Assembly: GCA_963727635.1 (NCBI GenBank)
Contig: CAVSHP010000002.1
Location: 62,001 to 126,000 of the forward strand
Length of the DNA stretch: 64,000 nucleotides
Direction: 5' to 3'
From: SZUA-36 sp963727635
GTDB lineage: Bacteria > Pseudomonadota > Gammaproteobacteria > Xanthomonadales > SZUA-36
How positions within the stretch are numbered: position 1 is the stretch's first letter; every line of letters starts with the position of its first letter. The notes beneath the pieces were generated by a model that was not told the DNA's origin, ran no database searches, and was given only the letters and a program-made list of their open reading frames with translations. Shown piece by piece: positions 37,530 to 47,197 of this stretch. A program made the translations under genes and the position numbers.

Positions 37530-37565
37530 TTGTCAGCTTGAATTAAATTTAATTCAAGCTGACAA
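37530..37565. promoter_or_regulatory. Perfect 36-bp palindrome between sucB and lpdA
   Basis: Two exact 18-base arms meet at a central AAATTT (left arm TTGTCAGCTTGAATTAAA). It lies about 20 bases before the lpdA start and just after the sucB stop. On the plus strand it is followed by TTTTTT (37567-37572), but no plus-strand gene ends here. In the sucB-lpdA mRNA it would fold into a long AU-rich hairpin close to the lpdA ribosome site. It may set the E2:E3 ratio or be an operator. Confidence 0.8.
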
Positions 37566-37570
37566 CTTTT

Positions 37571-38771
37571 TTATAGGTTTAACAACAGGCGCGCCGGGTC
37601 TTCGAGCGCGTCTTTGACTGCAACAAGGAATAACACCGCGTCCTTGCCATCGATGATGCGATGGTCATAACTCAGGGCGATGTACATCATTGGACGCACC
37701 ACCACTTGACCCTGGTCAACCACCGCGCGCTCCTTGATTGCATGCATGCCGAGAATCGCGCTTTGTGGCGGATTTAACAGCGGTGTTGAGAGCAATGAGC
37801 CAAAGGTGCCGCCATTGGTGATGGAAAAGGTCCCGCCCTGCAAGTCCTCGAGCGTGATGGAACCGTCACGCGCCCTGGTGGCGAAGTCCCTGATGCTGAC
37901 TTCCGCATCGGCCAGGGACATGTGTTCGGCATTTCTGAGTATGGGCACCATCAGTCCGCGTTCGGTCGATACGGCGATACCGATATCCTGGTAACCGTGA
38001 TAGACGATTTCATCGCCCTCGAGGGAGGCGTTGACGATCGGATGTTTGCGCAAGGCGGCACACACAGCCTTGACAAAAAAGGACATCAGACCCAGCTTGA
38101 CGCCGTGTTCCTTCTCGAAGGCCTCCTTGTATTTCGCACGCAGATCCATGACCGCCTTCAGATCCACCTCGTTGAACGAGGTCAGGATGGCCGCGGTGTT
38201 TTGCGCCTGTTTCATCCGCTCTGCAATGGTTGCACGCAGGCGTGTCATCTTGACGCGTTCTACGGGACGTAACGGAGATGAATCCGCATTGCGCACGTAG
38301 TTGATCATGTCACCCTTGGTGATACGTCCGCCGCGTCCGGTGCCGGAGACTTTGCTGACATCGGCCTTTTCTTCTTCCGCGACCCTGCGCGCTGCCGGAC
38401 TCAATTTTGCCGTATCTCTGACGCGGGCGCTGTTTTGGCTTCTGCAGCAGGTTTGGCCGGTTCGTCAGCGGATTTTGCCGGTTTTTCGGCCGGCTTCTCC
38501 GCTTCTTCGGTCGGCTTTTCCGCGGCTGCTACAGCGCCTTCTTCGATAACGCCGAGCAGTTCATCGCTGGTGACGGTTTCACCGCTTTCGCGGAGTATTT
38601 TTTTGAGCACACCGTCTACCGGGGAGGGCACTTCCAGCACCACCTTGTCGGTCTCCAGATCGACAAGGTTTTCATCCCGGCGGATGCTGTCACCTGGTTT
38701 TTTATGCCACGCGGCGACCGTTGCATCTGCGACGGATTCGGGAAAACCGGAACTTTGATTTCTGTACTCAT
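37571..38771 (-). CDS. sucB: Dihydrolipoyllysine succinyltransferase, E2 of 2-oxoglutarate dehydrogenase (two frameshifts)
   Basis: Begins at ATG 38771 (MSTEIKVPVFP). The lipoyl domain carries the lipoyl-lysine in LETDKVVLEV. An Ala/Lys/Pro/Glu-rich linker follows, then the E3-binding domain (SPAARRVAEEEKADVSKVSG) and the catalytic acyltransferase domain ending in SYDHRIIDGKDAV (His and Asp catalytic) and LLLNL. Two single-base shifts break it: near 38752 (FPESVADAT needs one more base) and near 38400 (between TAPASEIRQ and LSPAARR). Every domain is otherwise intact, so sequencing errors are likely. E2 transfers succinyl groups to CoA and forms the core of the complex with SucA and Lpd, encoded on either side. 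Confidence 0.93.
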
Positions 38772-38867
38772 CGTTTTCCTCGTTCGGGATCAGTGCGACG
38801 GCATAAATTGGCTGCCAACCCCGGATAGTAAATTAAAGTGCGCCATGTGTTCTGTTAAACGCCCGCT

Positions 38868-41696
38868 TCAGGGTCTTTCACCAGCACCGATAGTGATGGC
38901 TTCCTGTACCAGTTTGCGCTGCTCTTCAATATGCACCTTATGATAACCCACAGCCGGAGAAGCCGAACTCGGCCGGCCTGCGTAATAAAGTGTCTGCCCT
39001 TCGTGCATATCCCGCAGAAGGTTGTGCATGGTCTGGTACCAGGCACCCTGGTTTCGGGGTTCTTCCTGACACCATACAATTTCGCAGTCGGAAGGGTAGC
39101 TGTCAAAAATGAAGGACAATTCCTGGTGCGGAATCGGGTAAAGTTGCTCGACCCGTACCACTGCAATGTCATTGCGTTCGGTTTCGTCAAGCGCGTCCAT
39201 CAGGTCGTAATAAACCTTGCCGGCGCACAGGACCACGCGTTTGACCTGCTGCTTGTCAACGATGCGCCCATCATCGATAACCAGTTGGAAACCGCCACTT
39301 GTCAGTTCCTCCAGGGTCGAGGTGGAAGCCTTGTTTCTGAGCAGGCTTTTCGGTGTCATGACGATCAGCGGCTTGCGTGTCGTCATCCTGATCTGACGGC
39401 GGATCATGTGGAACATCTGCGCCGGTGTCGAGGGTACGCATACCTGGATATTATCGTTTGAGCACAGCTGCATGAAACGTTCCAGGCGCGCGCTCGAGTG
39501 CTCCGGTCCCTGGCCCTCATAACCATGTGGCAAAAACAGCGTCAGACCGCACAGACGGCCCCACTTGGCTTCACCGGAGCTCAGGAACTGGTCGATGACG
39601 ACCTGTGCGCCGTTGGCAAAATCCCCAAACTGCGCTTCCCATATGACAAGCGTTTCCGGCGCGGCGGTGGCGTAGCCATATTCAAAGCCCAGTACGGCCT
39701 CTTCGGATAACAGGGAGTCAATAATGTGCACATCGATCTGCGGGTTGATTTCCTCCAATGGCGTGTACACGGAGCCATCAACCTGGTTATGCAAAACGGC
39801 ATGGCGGTGGAAGAAGGTGCCACGACCGGTATCCTGGCCGACCAGGCGCAGACTTGTGCCGGTCCTGATCAGGGTGGCGTAGGCGAGAGTCTCGCAGAAC
39901 CCCCAGTCCAGACGTAGCTTTCCACGTGCCATTTTTTTCCGGTCATCGATAATTTTCTTGACCCGGGGATGCAGAACGAACCCGTCCGGCAAGGTCGTCA
40001 TCTTTTCCCCCAGTCGCTTGATCTCATCGGCATCGACGCCGGTCTGGATACCGCTGCCGGCATAGCCGCCGCCGTGATCGAAGTTTTGCCACTTGGCGGC
40101 GTGCTTGTTGGTGCGCGGATGCGACTCGACATCGGCCACCTGTTCGCCGTCATCCAGTTTGCGGCGGTATTCATCCATTAAAATTTGCGGATAATCGGGC
40201 TCGATGATGTTGCGTCTGACCAGGTCATCGGCATATTTTTGCCGGGTCGTCTGCAGGTCGCGGATGATCTTGTACATCATCGGCTGGGTCGCGGCGGGTT
40301 CGTCGGCTTCATTGTGACCGTGCTTGCGGTAACAGATCAGATCGATGACCACGTCACGGTTGAACTCCTGGCGAAAATCGCAGGCGATTTTCATGACGTG
40401 ATGGACCGCTTCCGGGTCATCTGCATTGACGTGGAAAATCGGTGCGTGAACCATCTTGGCGATCGCGGTGCAATACAGCGTGGAGCGCACGTCCAGCTTG
40501 TTGCTGGTGGTAAAGCCGATCTGGTTATTGATGATGATATGCATCGTGCCGCCGACTGCAAAACCGCGCACTTCGGACATCTGGAACAATTCCATGATCA
40601 CGCCCTGGCCGGCGAAGGCCGCGTCGCCGTGGATCAGTATTGGCATGACCGTGTCCAGCGTCTCATCCCTGCGACGGACCAGGCGTGCGCGTGCGGAACC
40701 GACCACCACCGGGCAGACGATTTCCAGGTGTGACGGGTTAAAGGCCAGCGCCATGTGCACCTCGTTACCCGGAGTCTGGATATCCGATGCAAATCCCAGG
40801 TGATACTTGACATCCCCGGGGCGATCCGGATTGTTGCTGGCGTGGACGCCTTCAAATTCATCGAACAGTATCGACGGGGATTTGCCGAGAATGTTGACCA
40901 GCACGTTCAGACGCCCGCGGTGCGCCATACCGATGACGACCTCTTCAACGTCGTGCTGTCCGGCATACAGGATGGTTTCGTGCAACAACGGAATCAGGCT
41001 GTCTCCGCCTTCGAGTGAAAATCTTTTCTGACCGACGTAACGGGTATGCAGGTATTTTTCCAATCCCTCGGCCGAGGTCAGCATCTGCAGGATACGCAAC
41101 CGGTCGGCGTTGTTGACGTCGTAGTAACCCTGGGAACCTTCCAGTCTTCCCCGCATCCAGTCGCGCTTGACGGTATCGACCATGTGCATGTATTCCGTGC
41201 CGATGCTTTTGCAATAGACACGTTCGCATAATTCGATGATGTCCCTGAGCTTCATACGCGGCGAGGACACTGCCAGGGAGCCGGTATCAAACTCGTGGTC
41301 GAGGTCGGATTCGTTCAGGTCATGGAAGTCGAGCTTGAGATCGGCGACCGGCGCATGGTGGGCACGGCCCAGCGGATCCAGTTTCGCGATTTCGTGACCA
41401 CGGATGCGGTAGGAGTTGATCAGGCGCGATACGCTGGCCTGCTTGCGGTCGGTGAACTCGGTACCGGTCGCCGGGTAGCCCATGGTGCCCAGTGGCAGGT
41501 TACGAAAACGTTCTTCGACTTCGATGTGACCGGTTTCCGGTTCTTCCGCTGCTGGCATCGATTCGAAATATTTGCGCCACTGCTCCGGTACTTTTGCCGG
41601 GTTTTCCAACCAGGTTTCGTACCATGCTTCTATATAGGACGCATTGCCACCATAAAGGTGCGAGGTCAGGTATAACTGCTCCAGTGTTGAGCTCAC
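38868..41696 (-). CDS. sucA: 2-oxoglutarate dehydrogenase E1 component
   Basis: 942 residues, close to the 933 of E. coli. Thiamine-diphosphate-dependent decarboxylation of 2-oxoglutarate. Visible features include the N-terminal E2-binding segment (SSTLEQLYLTSHLYGGNASY), LEGGDSLIPLLHE, GMAHRGRLNVLVNILGK (active-site His) and GDAAFAGQGVIMELFQM with the ThDP Gly-Asp. VVIDLICYRKHGHNEADEP carries the Asn of the cofactor motif and is written here in the usual family order. The C-terminus has MTPKSLLRNK and WCQEEPRNQGAW. First gene of sucA-sucB-lpdA. The sdh and sucCD genes that often flank it are not in the window. Its upstream region holds the second copy of the composite palindromic element. Confidence 0.97.
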   Translation of the reverse strand: MSSTLEQLYLTSHLYGGNASYIEAWYETWLENPAKVPEQWRKYFESMPAAEEPETGHIEVEERFRNLPLGTMGYPATGTEFTDRKQASVSRLINSYRIRGHEIAKLDPLGRAHHAPVADLKLDFHDLNESDLDHEFDTGSLAVSSPRMKLRDIIELCERVYCKSIGTEYMHMVDTVKRDWMRGRLEGSQGYYDVNNADRLRILQMLTSAEGLEKYLHTRYVGQKRFSLEGGDSLIPLLHETILYAGQHDVEEVVIGMAHRGRLNVLVNILGKSPSILFDEFEGVHASNNPDRPGDVKYHLGFASDIQTPGNEVHMALAFNPSHLEIVCPVVVGSARARLVRRRDETLDTVMPILIHGDAAFAGQGVIMELFQMSEVRGFAVGGTMHIIINNQIGFTTSNKLDVRSTLYCTAIAKMVHAPIFHVNADDPEAVHHVMKIACDFRQEFNRDVVIDLICYRKHGHNEADEPAATQPMMYKIIRDLQTTRQKYADDLVRRNIIEPDYPQILMDEYRRKLDDGEQVADVESHPRTNKHAAKWQNFDHGGGYAGSGIQTGVDADEIKRLGEKMTTLPDGFVLHPRVKKIIDDRKKMARGKLRLDWGFCETLAYATLIRTGTSLRLVGQDTGRGTFFHRHAVLHNQVDGSVYTPLEEINPQIDVHIIDSLLSEEAVLGFEYGYATAAPETLVIWEAQFGDFANGAQVVIDQFLSSGEAKWGRLCGLTLFLPHGYEGQGPEHSSARLERFMQLCSNDNIQVCVPSTPAQMFHMIRRQIRMTTRKPLIVMTPKSLLRNKASTSTLEELTSGGFQLVIDDGRIVDKQQVKRVVLCAGKVYYDLMDALDETERNDIAVVRVEQLYPIPHQELSFIFDSYPSDCEIVWCQEEPRNQGAWYQTMHNLLRDMHEGQTLYYAGRPSSASPAVGYHKVHIEEQRKLVQEAITIGAGERP

Positions 41697-41960
41697 TATG
41701 TCGGTGCCTTCCGGGTTCTGCTAATTGATGATTATCTGGTGTCGAGCCACGTAGGATACAACACCTTAAAATGTCCTACTCGAACATTTTATTGCCCAGC
41801 GGTCAGTATAACTGACTGGGGAGAGTGTTTGCAGGTCGATAAACCGGGTCAGATAAATTGCTCTCCTGCATGAACCAGAATCCCCATGCTCAACCGGAGT
41901 CCCATTTCAGAATTGCGGATGCTGACCATAACTAGACATTGATTCCTAATCTGCATGGGC

Positions 41961-42280
41961 GCCGAGGGGGCGTAGTATCCTGTTTCAGGACACATCGTTA
42001 ACCCATCCATGGGGATTCGGGCTCGACTCCTGTCTCGCACGGTCCTGAAACAGGATACTACACCCCCTCGGCTATGAGGTTAAGCGTAGGTCAATGGTTT
42101 CAGCTGGATATGCACGGCGGTCAGTAGAAGCTGGGGTGGGTGGTTATTACCAGGACCGTACGAGGCAGGCAAGGTGAGACCGGGAACCGGTCGAGAGGGT
42201 GGCCTGGGCCAAAGCCGAGTATCGAGCCCCCCATGGATGGGTTCATGGGCGTGTCCTGGGAATAACTACCCACCCCAGCT
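41961..42280. repeat. Composite palindromic element, copy 2 (inverted relative to copy 1, 320 bp)
   Basis: The 703-base gap between roxA and sucA holds two palindromes. Unit C: 31-bp arms (41961-41991, 42042-42072) with one mismatch, around a 50-base loop that is the reverse complement of the unit B loop type (TGCGAGACAGGAGTCGAG on the minus strand). Unit D: 28-bp arms (42129-42156, 42253-42280) with two mismatches, one a possible G-U pair, around a 96-base loop ending CATGGATGGGTTCATGGGCG. The 56-base spacer, read inverted, again has GTGCAT and GAAACCA. Thus D-spacer-C reversed corresponds to A-spacer-B of copy 1. Stems differ between B and C yet stay self-complementary. Nothing else is recognised in this gap apart from the expected sucA promoter. 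Confidence 0.85.
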
Positions 42281-42399
42281 TCCCACCCCCAAGCAGAATA
42301 AGCGGGACACCTGTGAGGTCAGATTATTATTGCCACAAAAGCCTTTCAATAGTTAAAACGAAACCTCGCAGGAAACAGTGATGTGGCTGCTTTACCAGG

Positions 42400-43539
42400 T
42401 CAGTCACCACTCACCAACAGGAAATGGCCGTTGTTGATCAAGTTTGCCAGGGTCTCGAGTGACGCCAGGTCCAGCATGTCAGCTTTGAGTCGGGGTTGTT
42501 CGCTTTTACACAGGGTCTCGGCCAGCAGAACGCTGCAGTCATATGCCTGGCCGGCGGCGTACAGACGGGCACCCCGGTTGTTTTCAACCCATGTCAGACG
42601 TGTCCAGGGGTTGCGCATCAGACGGACGTCCTGGCTTAGCGCCTTGTGCAATTTTTCAGCACTGATCGCGGCGGGCGGTGGCATCGGGTCGTTTGCCAGC
42701 CTGAAGCGGCTCATAAAGGCGGCCAGGAAGTTGTCCAGATCCGGGTTCGCATCAATACCCGCCAGCATCAGCTTACGCAGGTTTTGCAGCGCCTTGCGGT
42801 CAATCTCACCGGCCCGGATGGCCGTTTCAAGTTCCGGGTCCGCATATCTCCCGCCTTCCTGGCCTTCGCTTGCGAGCCATTCACCCAGACCCTGTAGCAG
42901 GTCTGCAGCAGAGGGCGCGCGTGCACCGATGGACCAGGTCATACCGGCTTCCAGTGCGACACCGTGGTGGGCAATATTGGGTGGCAGATAGAGCATGTCG
43001 CCGGCCTCGAGCACCCATTCCTGTTCAGGGGTGAATTGCTTCAGGACATTCAAGGGACAGCCGTCCAGCAATGCCGGTTCGAAGACACTGGCAATCTGCC
43101 AGCGGCGCCTGCCCTCGGCCTGCAGCAAAAACACGTCATACTGATCGACATGTGGCCCGACTGAACCACCCGGGGCGGCGAAGCTGATCATCAGGTCATC
43201 CAGCCGCCAGCGTGGGATAAAACTGAACTGCTGGATTAAATCCTGTAGCGGTGCGTAGTGCTTTTCCACATCCTGCACCAGCAGGGTCCAGTTCGTTTCC
43301 GGTAAATCGGAAAAATACGTCTCGTTGAACGGACCGTGCTCAAGTTCCCAGTCCGCGGCTTCGAATGAACCCCTGACCATACGCGACTCGGCCATTTCCT
43401 CGCAGGCCAGGCCTGCCAGGTCGTCGCCGTCGAGCAGGGGCTTAAAGCCCGGGATCGCCTGCCGGATCAGGCAGGGTTGTTTTTGCCAGTATTGCTCGAG
43501 GAACTGTCCGGGCGTCAGCGTGCCCAGCGGTGCGCTCAC
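42400..43539 (-). CDS. roxA: Ribosomal oxygenase (50S L16 arginine 3-hydroxylase), YcfD/RoxA family
   Basis: 379 residues, against 373 in E. coli RoxA. A JmjC-type cupin using Fe(II) and 2-oxoglutarate to hydroxylate an arginine of ribosomal protein L16. The N-terminal LEQYWQKQPCLIRQAIPGF is a family marker. The iron ligands His and Asp lie in GPHVDQYDVFLLQ, and the distal His is in LYLPPNIAHHGVAL. The C-terminal dimerisation and winged-helix region fills residues 250-379. It overlaps the purB stop by 4 bases, so the two genes are translationally coupled. Confidence 0.95.
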   Translation of the reverse strand: MSAPLGTLTPGQFLEQYWQKQPCLIRQAIPGFKPLLDGDDLAGLACEEMAESRMVRGSFEAADWELEHGPFNETYFSDLPETNWTLLVQDVEKHYAPLQDLIQQFSFIPRWRLDDLMISFAAPGGSVGPHVDQYDVFLLQAEGRRRWQIASVFEPALLDGCPLNVLKQFTPEQEWVLEAGDMLYLPPNIAHHGVALEAGMTWSIGARAPSAADLLQGLGEWLASEGQEGGRYADPELETAIRAGEIDRKALQNLRKLMLAGIDANPDLDNFLAAFMSRFRLANDPMPPPAAISAEKLHKALSQDVRLMRNPWTRLTWVENNRGARLYAAGQAYDCSVLLAETLCKSEQPRLKADMLDLASLETLANLINNGHFLLVSGD

Positions 43540-44918
43540 TGACGCTCCCGGCCGAGGGACCGGGCCATTGCTTCTGCGTTGCCGGTGTAGGTGGCGGGCG
43601 TGAGTTGCAAAAGTTTCTGCCTGGCTTCAGGGGGAATTTCCAGCGACTGGATAAATTTCACCATGATGTCCGCGCTGATGGTCTTGCCGCGTGTCAGGGT
43701 CTTGAGCTGCTCGTAAGGGTTTTCGATGCCATATAGACGCATCACCGTCTGGATTGGCTCGGCCAGGACTTCCCAGCTGTTGTCTAGGTCCTCACCGAGT
43801 TTTTCCCTGTTGAGTTGCAGTTTGCTGAGACCTTTGAGCAACGATGAATATGCGATTATTCCATGGCCCGCCGCGGTGCCGATAGTGCGCAAAACGGTGG
43901 AATCGGTAAGGTCCCTTTGCCAGCGTGAAACCGGCAGCTTTTCAGCCAGGTGACCCAGCAGTGCGTTTGCAACGCCGAGGTTGCCCTCGGCATTTTCAAA
44001 ATCGATCGGATTGACCTTGTGTGGCATGGTGGACGAACCAATCTCACCGGCAACGGTTTTCTGGCTGAAGTAGCCGATGGAAATATAGGCCCAGATATCC
44101 CGGCACAAATCGATCAGGATGGTGTGGTAACGGCTGAGCGTGTGAAAGCACTCGGCCATCCAGTCATGGGGCTCGATCTGGGTCGTCCACGGGTTAAAGG
44201 TCAGACCCAGTGATTCGACAAACTGTTGCGCAAAAACCGGCCAGTCCACTTGCGGGCAGGCGGCGATGTGCGCGTTGAAATTTCCGACTGCGCCGTTGAT
44301 CTTTCCAAATATGGGTTGCTGCAGCAGTTGCCCTGTCTGTCGTTGCAAACGCATGACCACGTTGGCGATTTCCTTGCCCATGGTCGTCGGAGAAGCCGTC
44401 TGTCCATGCGTGCGGGACAGCATGGCGACCCCGGCATATTCGTCCGCCATGTTTTTCAGGGCGTGATCAATTTCGGCAAAGACCGGTTGCCAGATTCGCT
44501 CGCGCGCGTCTTTTACCATCAGCGCGTAGGAGAGGTTATTGATGTCTTCCGAGGTGCAGGCAAAGTGCAGGAATTCGGCAAGGTCGGCCAGTTCTTTCTG
44601 TGCAGCAAAACACTCTTTCAGATAATACTCGACCGCCTTGACATCGTGGTTGGTGGTCGCCTCGATGGCCTTGACCCTTTGCGCCGCGTCCTGCCCGAAA
44701 TCGCTGACCAGGCTGTCGAGAAACGTGTTTGCTTCCTTGCCCAGGGCGGGTACCTGGGGAAAGAAAGAACTGGCGGCAAGCGCCTGGAACCAGCGGATCT
44801 CGACGATCACGCGGTAACGGATCAGACCGTATTCACTGAAAATTTCCCGCAGACCGGCGGTACGGCCGGCATAACGTCCGTCAACAGATGAAATAGCGCT
44901 AAGGGGTGAAAGCTGCAT
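43536..44918 (-). CDS. purB: Adenylosuccinate lyase
   Basis: 460 residues (456 in E. coli). Acts twice in purine synthesis, releasing fumarate from SAICAR and from adenylosuccinate. The signature loop SSTMPHKVNPIDFENAEGN is intact with its catalytic Ser. The His of SRTHGQTASPTTMGKE and TSEDINNLSYAL are also present. The MQLSPLSAISSVDGRYAG start is typical of the gammaproteobacterial long form. It is followed by roxA with a 4-base overlap. A 244-base gap separates it from the divergent fumC. Confidence 0.97.
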   Translation of the reverse strand: MQLSPLSAISSVDGRYAGRTAGLREIFSEYGLIRYRVIVEIRWFQALAASSFFPQVPALGKEANTFLDSLVSDFGQDAAQRVKAIEATTNHDVKAVEYYLKECFAAQKELADLAEFLHFACTSEDINNLSYALMVKDARERIWQPVFAEIDHALKNMADEYAGVAMLSRTHGQTASPTTMGKEIANVVMRLQRQTGQLLQQPIFGKINGAVGNFNAHIAACPQVDWPVFAQQFVESLGLTFNPWTTQIEPHDWMAECFHTLSRYHTILIDLCRDIWAYISIGYFSQKTVAGEIGSSTMPHKVNPIDFENAEGNLGVANALLGHLAEKLPVSRWQRDLTDSTVLRTIGTAAGHGIIAYSSLLKGLSKLQLNREKLGEDLDNSWEVLAEPIQTVMRLYGIENPYEQLKTLTRGKTISADIMVKFIQSLEIPPEARQKLLQLTPATYTGNAEAMARSLGRERQ

Positions 44919-45162
44919 GTTTTTTTAACTCTTTTCAAGGCCGGATTATGATACCACCGGGAGCCGTGCAAAGGGCCATTGCCCGGCGTTTTTCGCGGCA
45001 GGAATACATAATTATTATTTTCGGCATCGAAACCGGTGTATGCAACCATTCGGACCAGTCCGCTGCTTGCTTTAATTCCGTGCTGATAAAAATACCGGCA
45101 GCGTAACGGTATAAACTTGTAACGGTTGGTTTTTTTTCTGGGATTTGACTGGAGTGATTGAT

Positions 45163-46544
45163 ATGAACAAGACGCGGACCGAACGGGACACGATGGGTGA
45201 ATTACAGGTTCCGGCAGATGCCCTGTGGGGCGCACAAACGCAACGTGCGGTGAACAATTTCCCGGTCAGCGGCATACCGATACCTGCGGCCCTGATCCGC
45301 GCGCTGGGTCTGATCAAGTCGGCGGCAGCGAGTGTCAACCGTGGCCTCGGCCTGTTGGATGACGCGAAGGCGGAAGCCATCATGACGGCGGCCGGCAAGG
45401 TGATCAATGGTGATTTAGATGACCAGTTTCCAATCGACATATTCCAGACCGGTTCCGGCACCAGCAGCAACATGAACGCCAACGAGGTCATTGCCCACCT
45501 GGTCGCCCGGCAGGGACTCGAGGTGCACCCCAACGACGACGTCAACATGGGGCAGAGTTCCAATGACGTGATCCCGACCGCCATCCAGGTCAGTGCCTGT
45601 CTCGAAACCAGTGAAGCACTGTTGCCGGCGTTACGGCATTTACAGCACGGTGCTCGATACAAGGGCAGAGGAACTGAAAGACGTGGTTAAAACCGGCCGC
45701 ACACACCTGATGGACGCCATGCCGGTGACTTTCGGACAGGAACTGGGATGCTGGTCACAGCAGGTACAAGTCAAACATCGAGCGTATCCGCAGTGCCCTT
45801 GAGCGTCTGAAACGTTTGCCCCAGGGTGGCAGCGCGGTCGGTACCGGGATCAACGCCCACCCGGAGTTCGGACCACGCATGGCGGCAGCATTGAGTGCGT
45901 CAACCGGGTTCGGGTTCGTGCCTGCAGAGAATTATTTCGAAGGCATCAGTTCCCAGGATGCATCGGTCGAACTGTCCGGGCAGCTAAAGACCCTGGCCTG
46001 CAGCCTGATGAAAATTGCCAATGACCTGCGTCTGATGAATTCGGGACCGCTGGCGGGTATTGGCGAGATTGCCTTGCCGGCCTTGCAACCCGGTTCTTCC
46101 ATCATGCCGGGCAAGGTCAACCCGGTCATTCCGGAAGCGGTTTGCATGGTCTGCGCCCAGGTGATCGGTAATGACAACGCCGTCACCATCGGCGGCCAGG
46201 CCGGTAATTTCCAGCTCAACGTGATGTTGCCGATGATCGCGCACAACCTGCTGCAGAGTATTGGTTTACTGGCCAATGTCAGCCGTCTGCTGGCCGACTC
46301 CGCCATCAGCGGTTTTACGGTCAACCTCGATTCAATCAGGGATTCGCTGGAGCGTAACCCGATCCTGGTCACCGCCCTGAATCCGGTGATCGGCTACGAA
46401 CTGGGCGCGGCGACGGCCAAGCAGGCTTACAAAGAGGGCCGCTCGATCCGTGATGTGGCCAGGGAAACCACCGGGCTTTCCGATGAGGAACTGGAACGTT
46501 TGCTGGACCCGCTCGAGTTGACCAGGGGCGGGATCAGGGGCTGA
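45163..46544 (+). CDS. fumC: Fumarate hydratase class II (two frameshifts)
   Basis: ATG 45163 has GGAG 8 bases upstream. Iron-independent fumarase of the aspartase/fumarase superfamily. Substrate-binding TGSGTSSNMNANEV, SNDVIPTAIQVSA, KTGRTHLMDAMPVTFGQEL and the signature GSSIMPGKVNPVIPEAV are all present. The frame shifts near 45650 (from LPALRHL to HTVLDTRAEELKD-like sequence) and again near 45770 (into NIERIRSALERLKRLPQGG). Since both sides of each break match the family without gaps, errors in the sequence are likelier than decay. The last 118 bases lie antisense to the end of the imuA-like frame. Confidence 0.93.
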
Positions 46545-47194
46545 AGCAATTGTGCGCGGCGGATACGGATGTCTGCCGCCGGTCTTTGGCCACGGCATTT
46601 CAATACCCTGATGCAAAGATCGTCCTCATCCGCCGTCAATTGCAGTCGTAATGCGGCGGGTGACGAGGCCTTTGCGGCTTTACCATCACGGAACAGGAAA
46701 ACGTTTTTTTGCGTGTGTTCCGCGGCAAGCTGCAAGCGCCGCAGTTCAGCAAAGGACAGGGCATCGGGCCAGGCCAGCACCGCGCCACCGGCAATACCGC
46801 GCACGACCTGTTCGCAGGCCCATAACGATTCAGCCCGGTTTTTTGTCCGCACCAGCAGTAACTTCTCCAGCGCCAGGCCATGACCGTGCAGGGCGGACGG
46901 GTAGGGTATCCATGGCGGGTCGATCATGCTTATCCAGTGGCCATCCCGGCTGAGCAGCGCCAGCACCGGCAGTAGCAGGCTCAGTTCGCCGCAACCGGCG
47001 GTATCAGTGACCAGTTCCGTGACCGCACCCAGCGGCCAGCCACTGCCAGGCAAGGCCTCATCCAGGACGGTATGGCCGGTGCTCAAGGCTGGTATACGGT
47101 GTGTGACCTGCTTGCCGCGCCAGAGCAACGGGTGGGAGGCCAAGGCCGCTAACGGGCCGGGTGACGTTGCCGCAGGGGAAGACGGTAATGCCAC
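46427..47194 (-). CDS. imuA: ImuA/SulA-like translesion-synthesis accessory protein
   Basis: 255 residues. A RecA-like domain of the ImuA family (cell division inhibitor SulA-like in some annotations): TGHTVLDEALPGSGWPLGAVTELV, written here as TGHTVLDEALPG and SGWPLGAVTELV, then GCGELSLLLPVLALL and SMIDPPWIPYP. It starts 3 bases after the lexA stop, the usual lexA-imuA order of SOS mutasis cassettes. The expected partners imuB and dnaE2 do not follow; fumC faces it instead. The last 39 codons read antisense through the fumC tail with low-complexity Ser-rich sequence, so the native C-terminus probably ended sooner, near RIRRAQ. Confidence 0.85.
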   Translation of the reverse strand: MALPSSPAATSPGPLAALASHPLLWRGKQVTHRIPALSTGHTVLDEALPGSGWPLGAVTELVTDTAGCGELSLLLPVLALLSRDGHWISMIDPPWIPYPSALHGHGLALEKLLLVRTKNRAESLWACEQVVRGIAGGAVLAWPDALSFAELRRLQLAAEHTQKNVFLFRDGKAAKASSPAALRLQLTADEDDLCIRVLKCRGQRPAADIRIRRAQLLQPLIPPLVNSSGSSKRSSSSSESPVVSLATSRIERPSL

Positions 47195-47197
47195 GGC

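Noticed and set aside
29249..42280. Composite elements interpreted as integron attC sites
   Set aside because: Variable stems with conserved modules recall attC, but no integrase, no GTTRRRY core pair and no cassette-like genes lie nearby.
42174..42381. Two 60-residue frames in the second composite element
   Set aside because: They are translations of the repeat module and are not independent genes.
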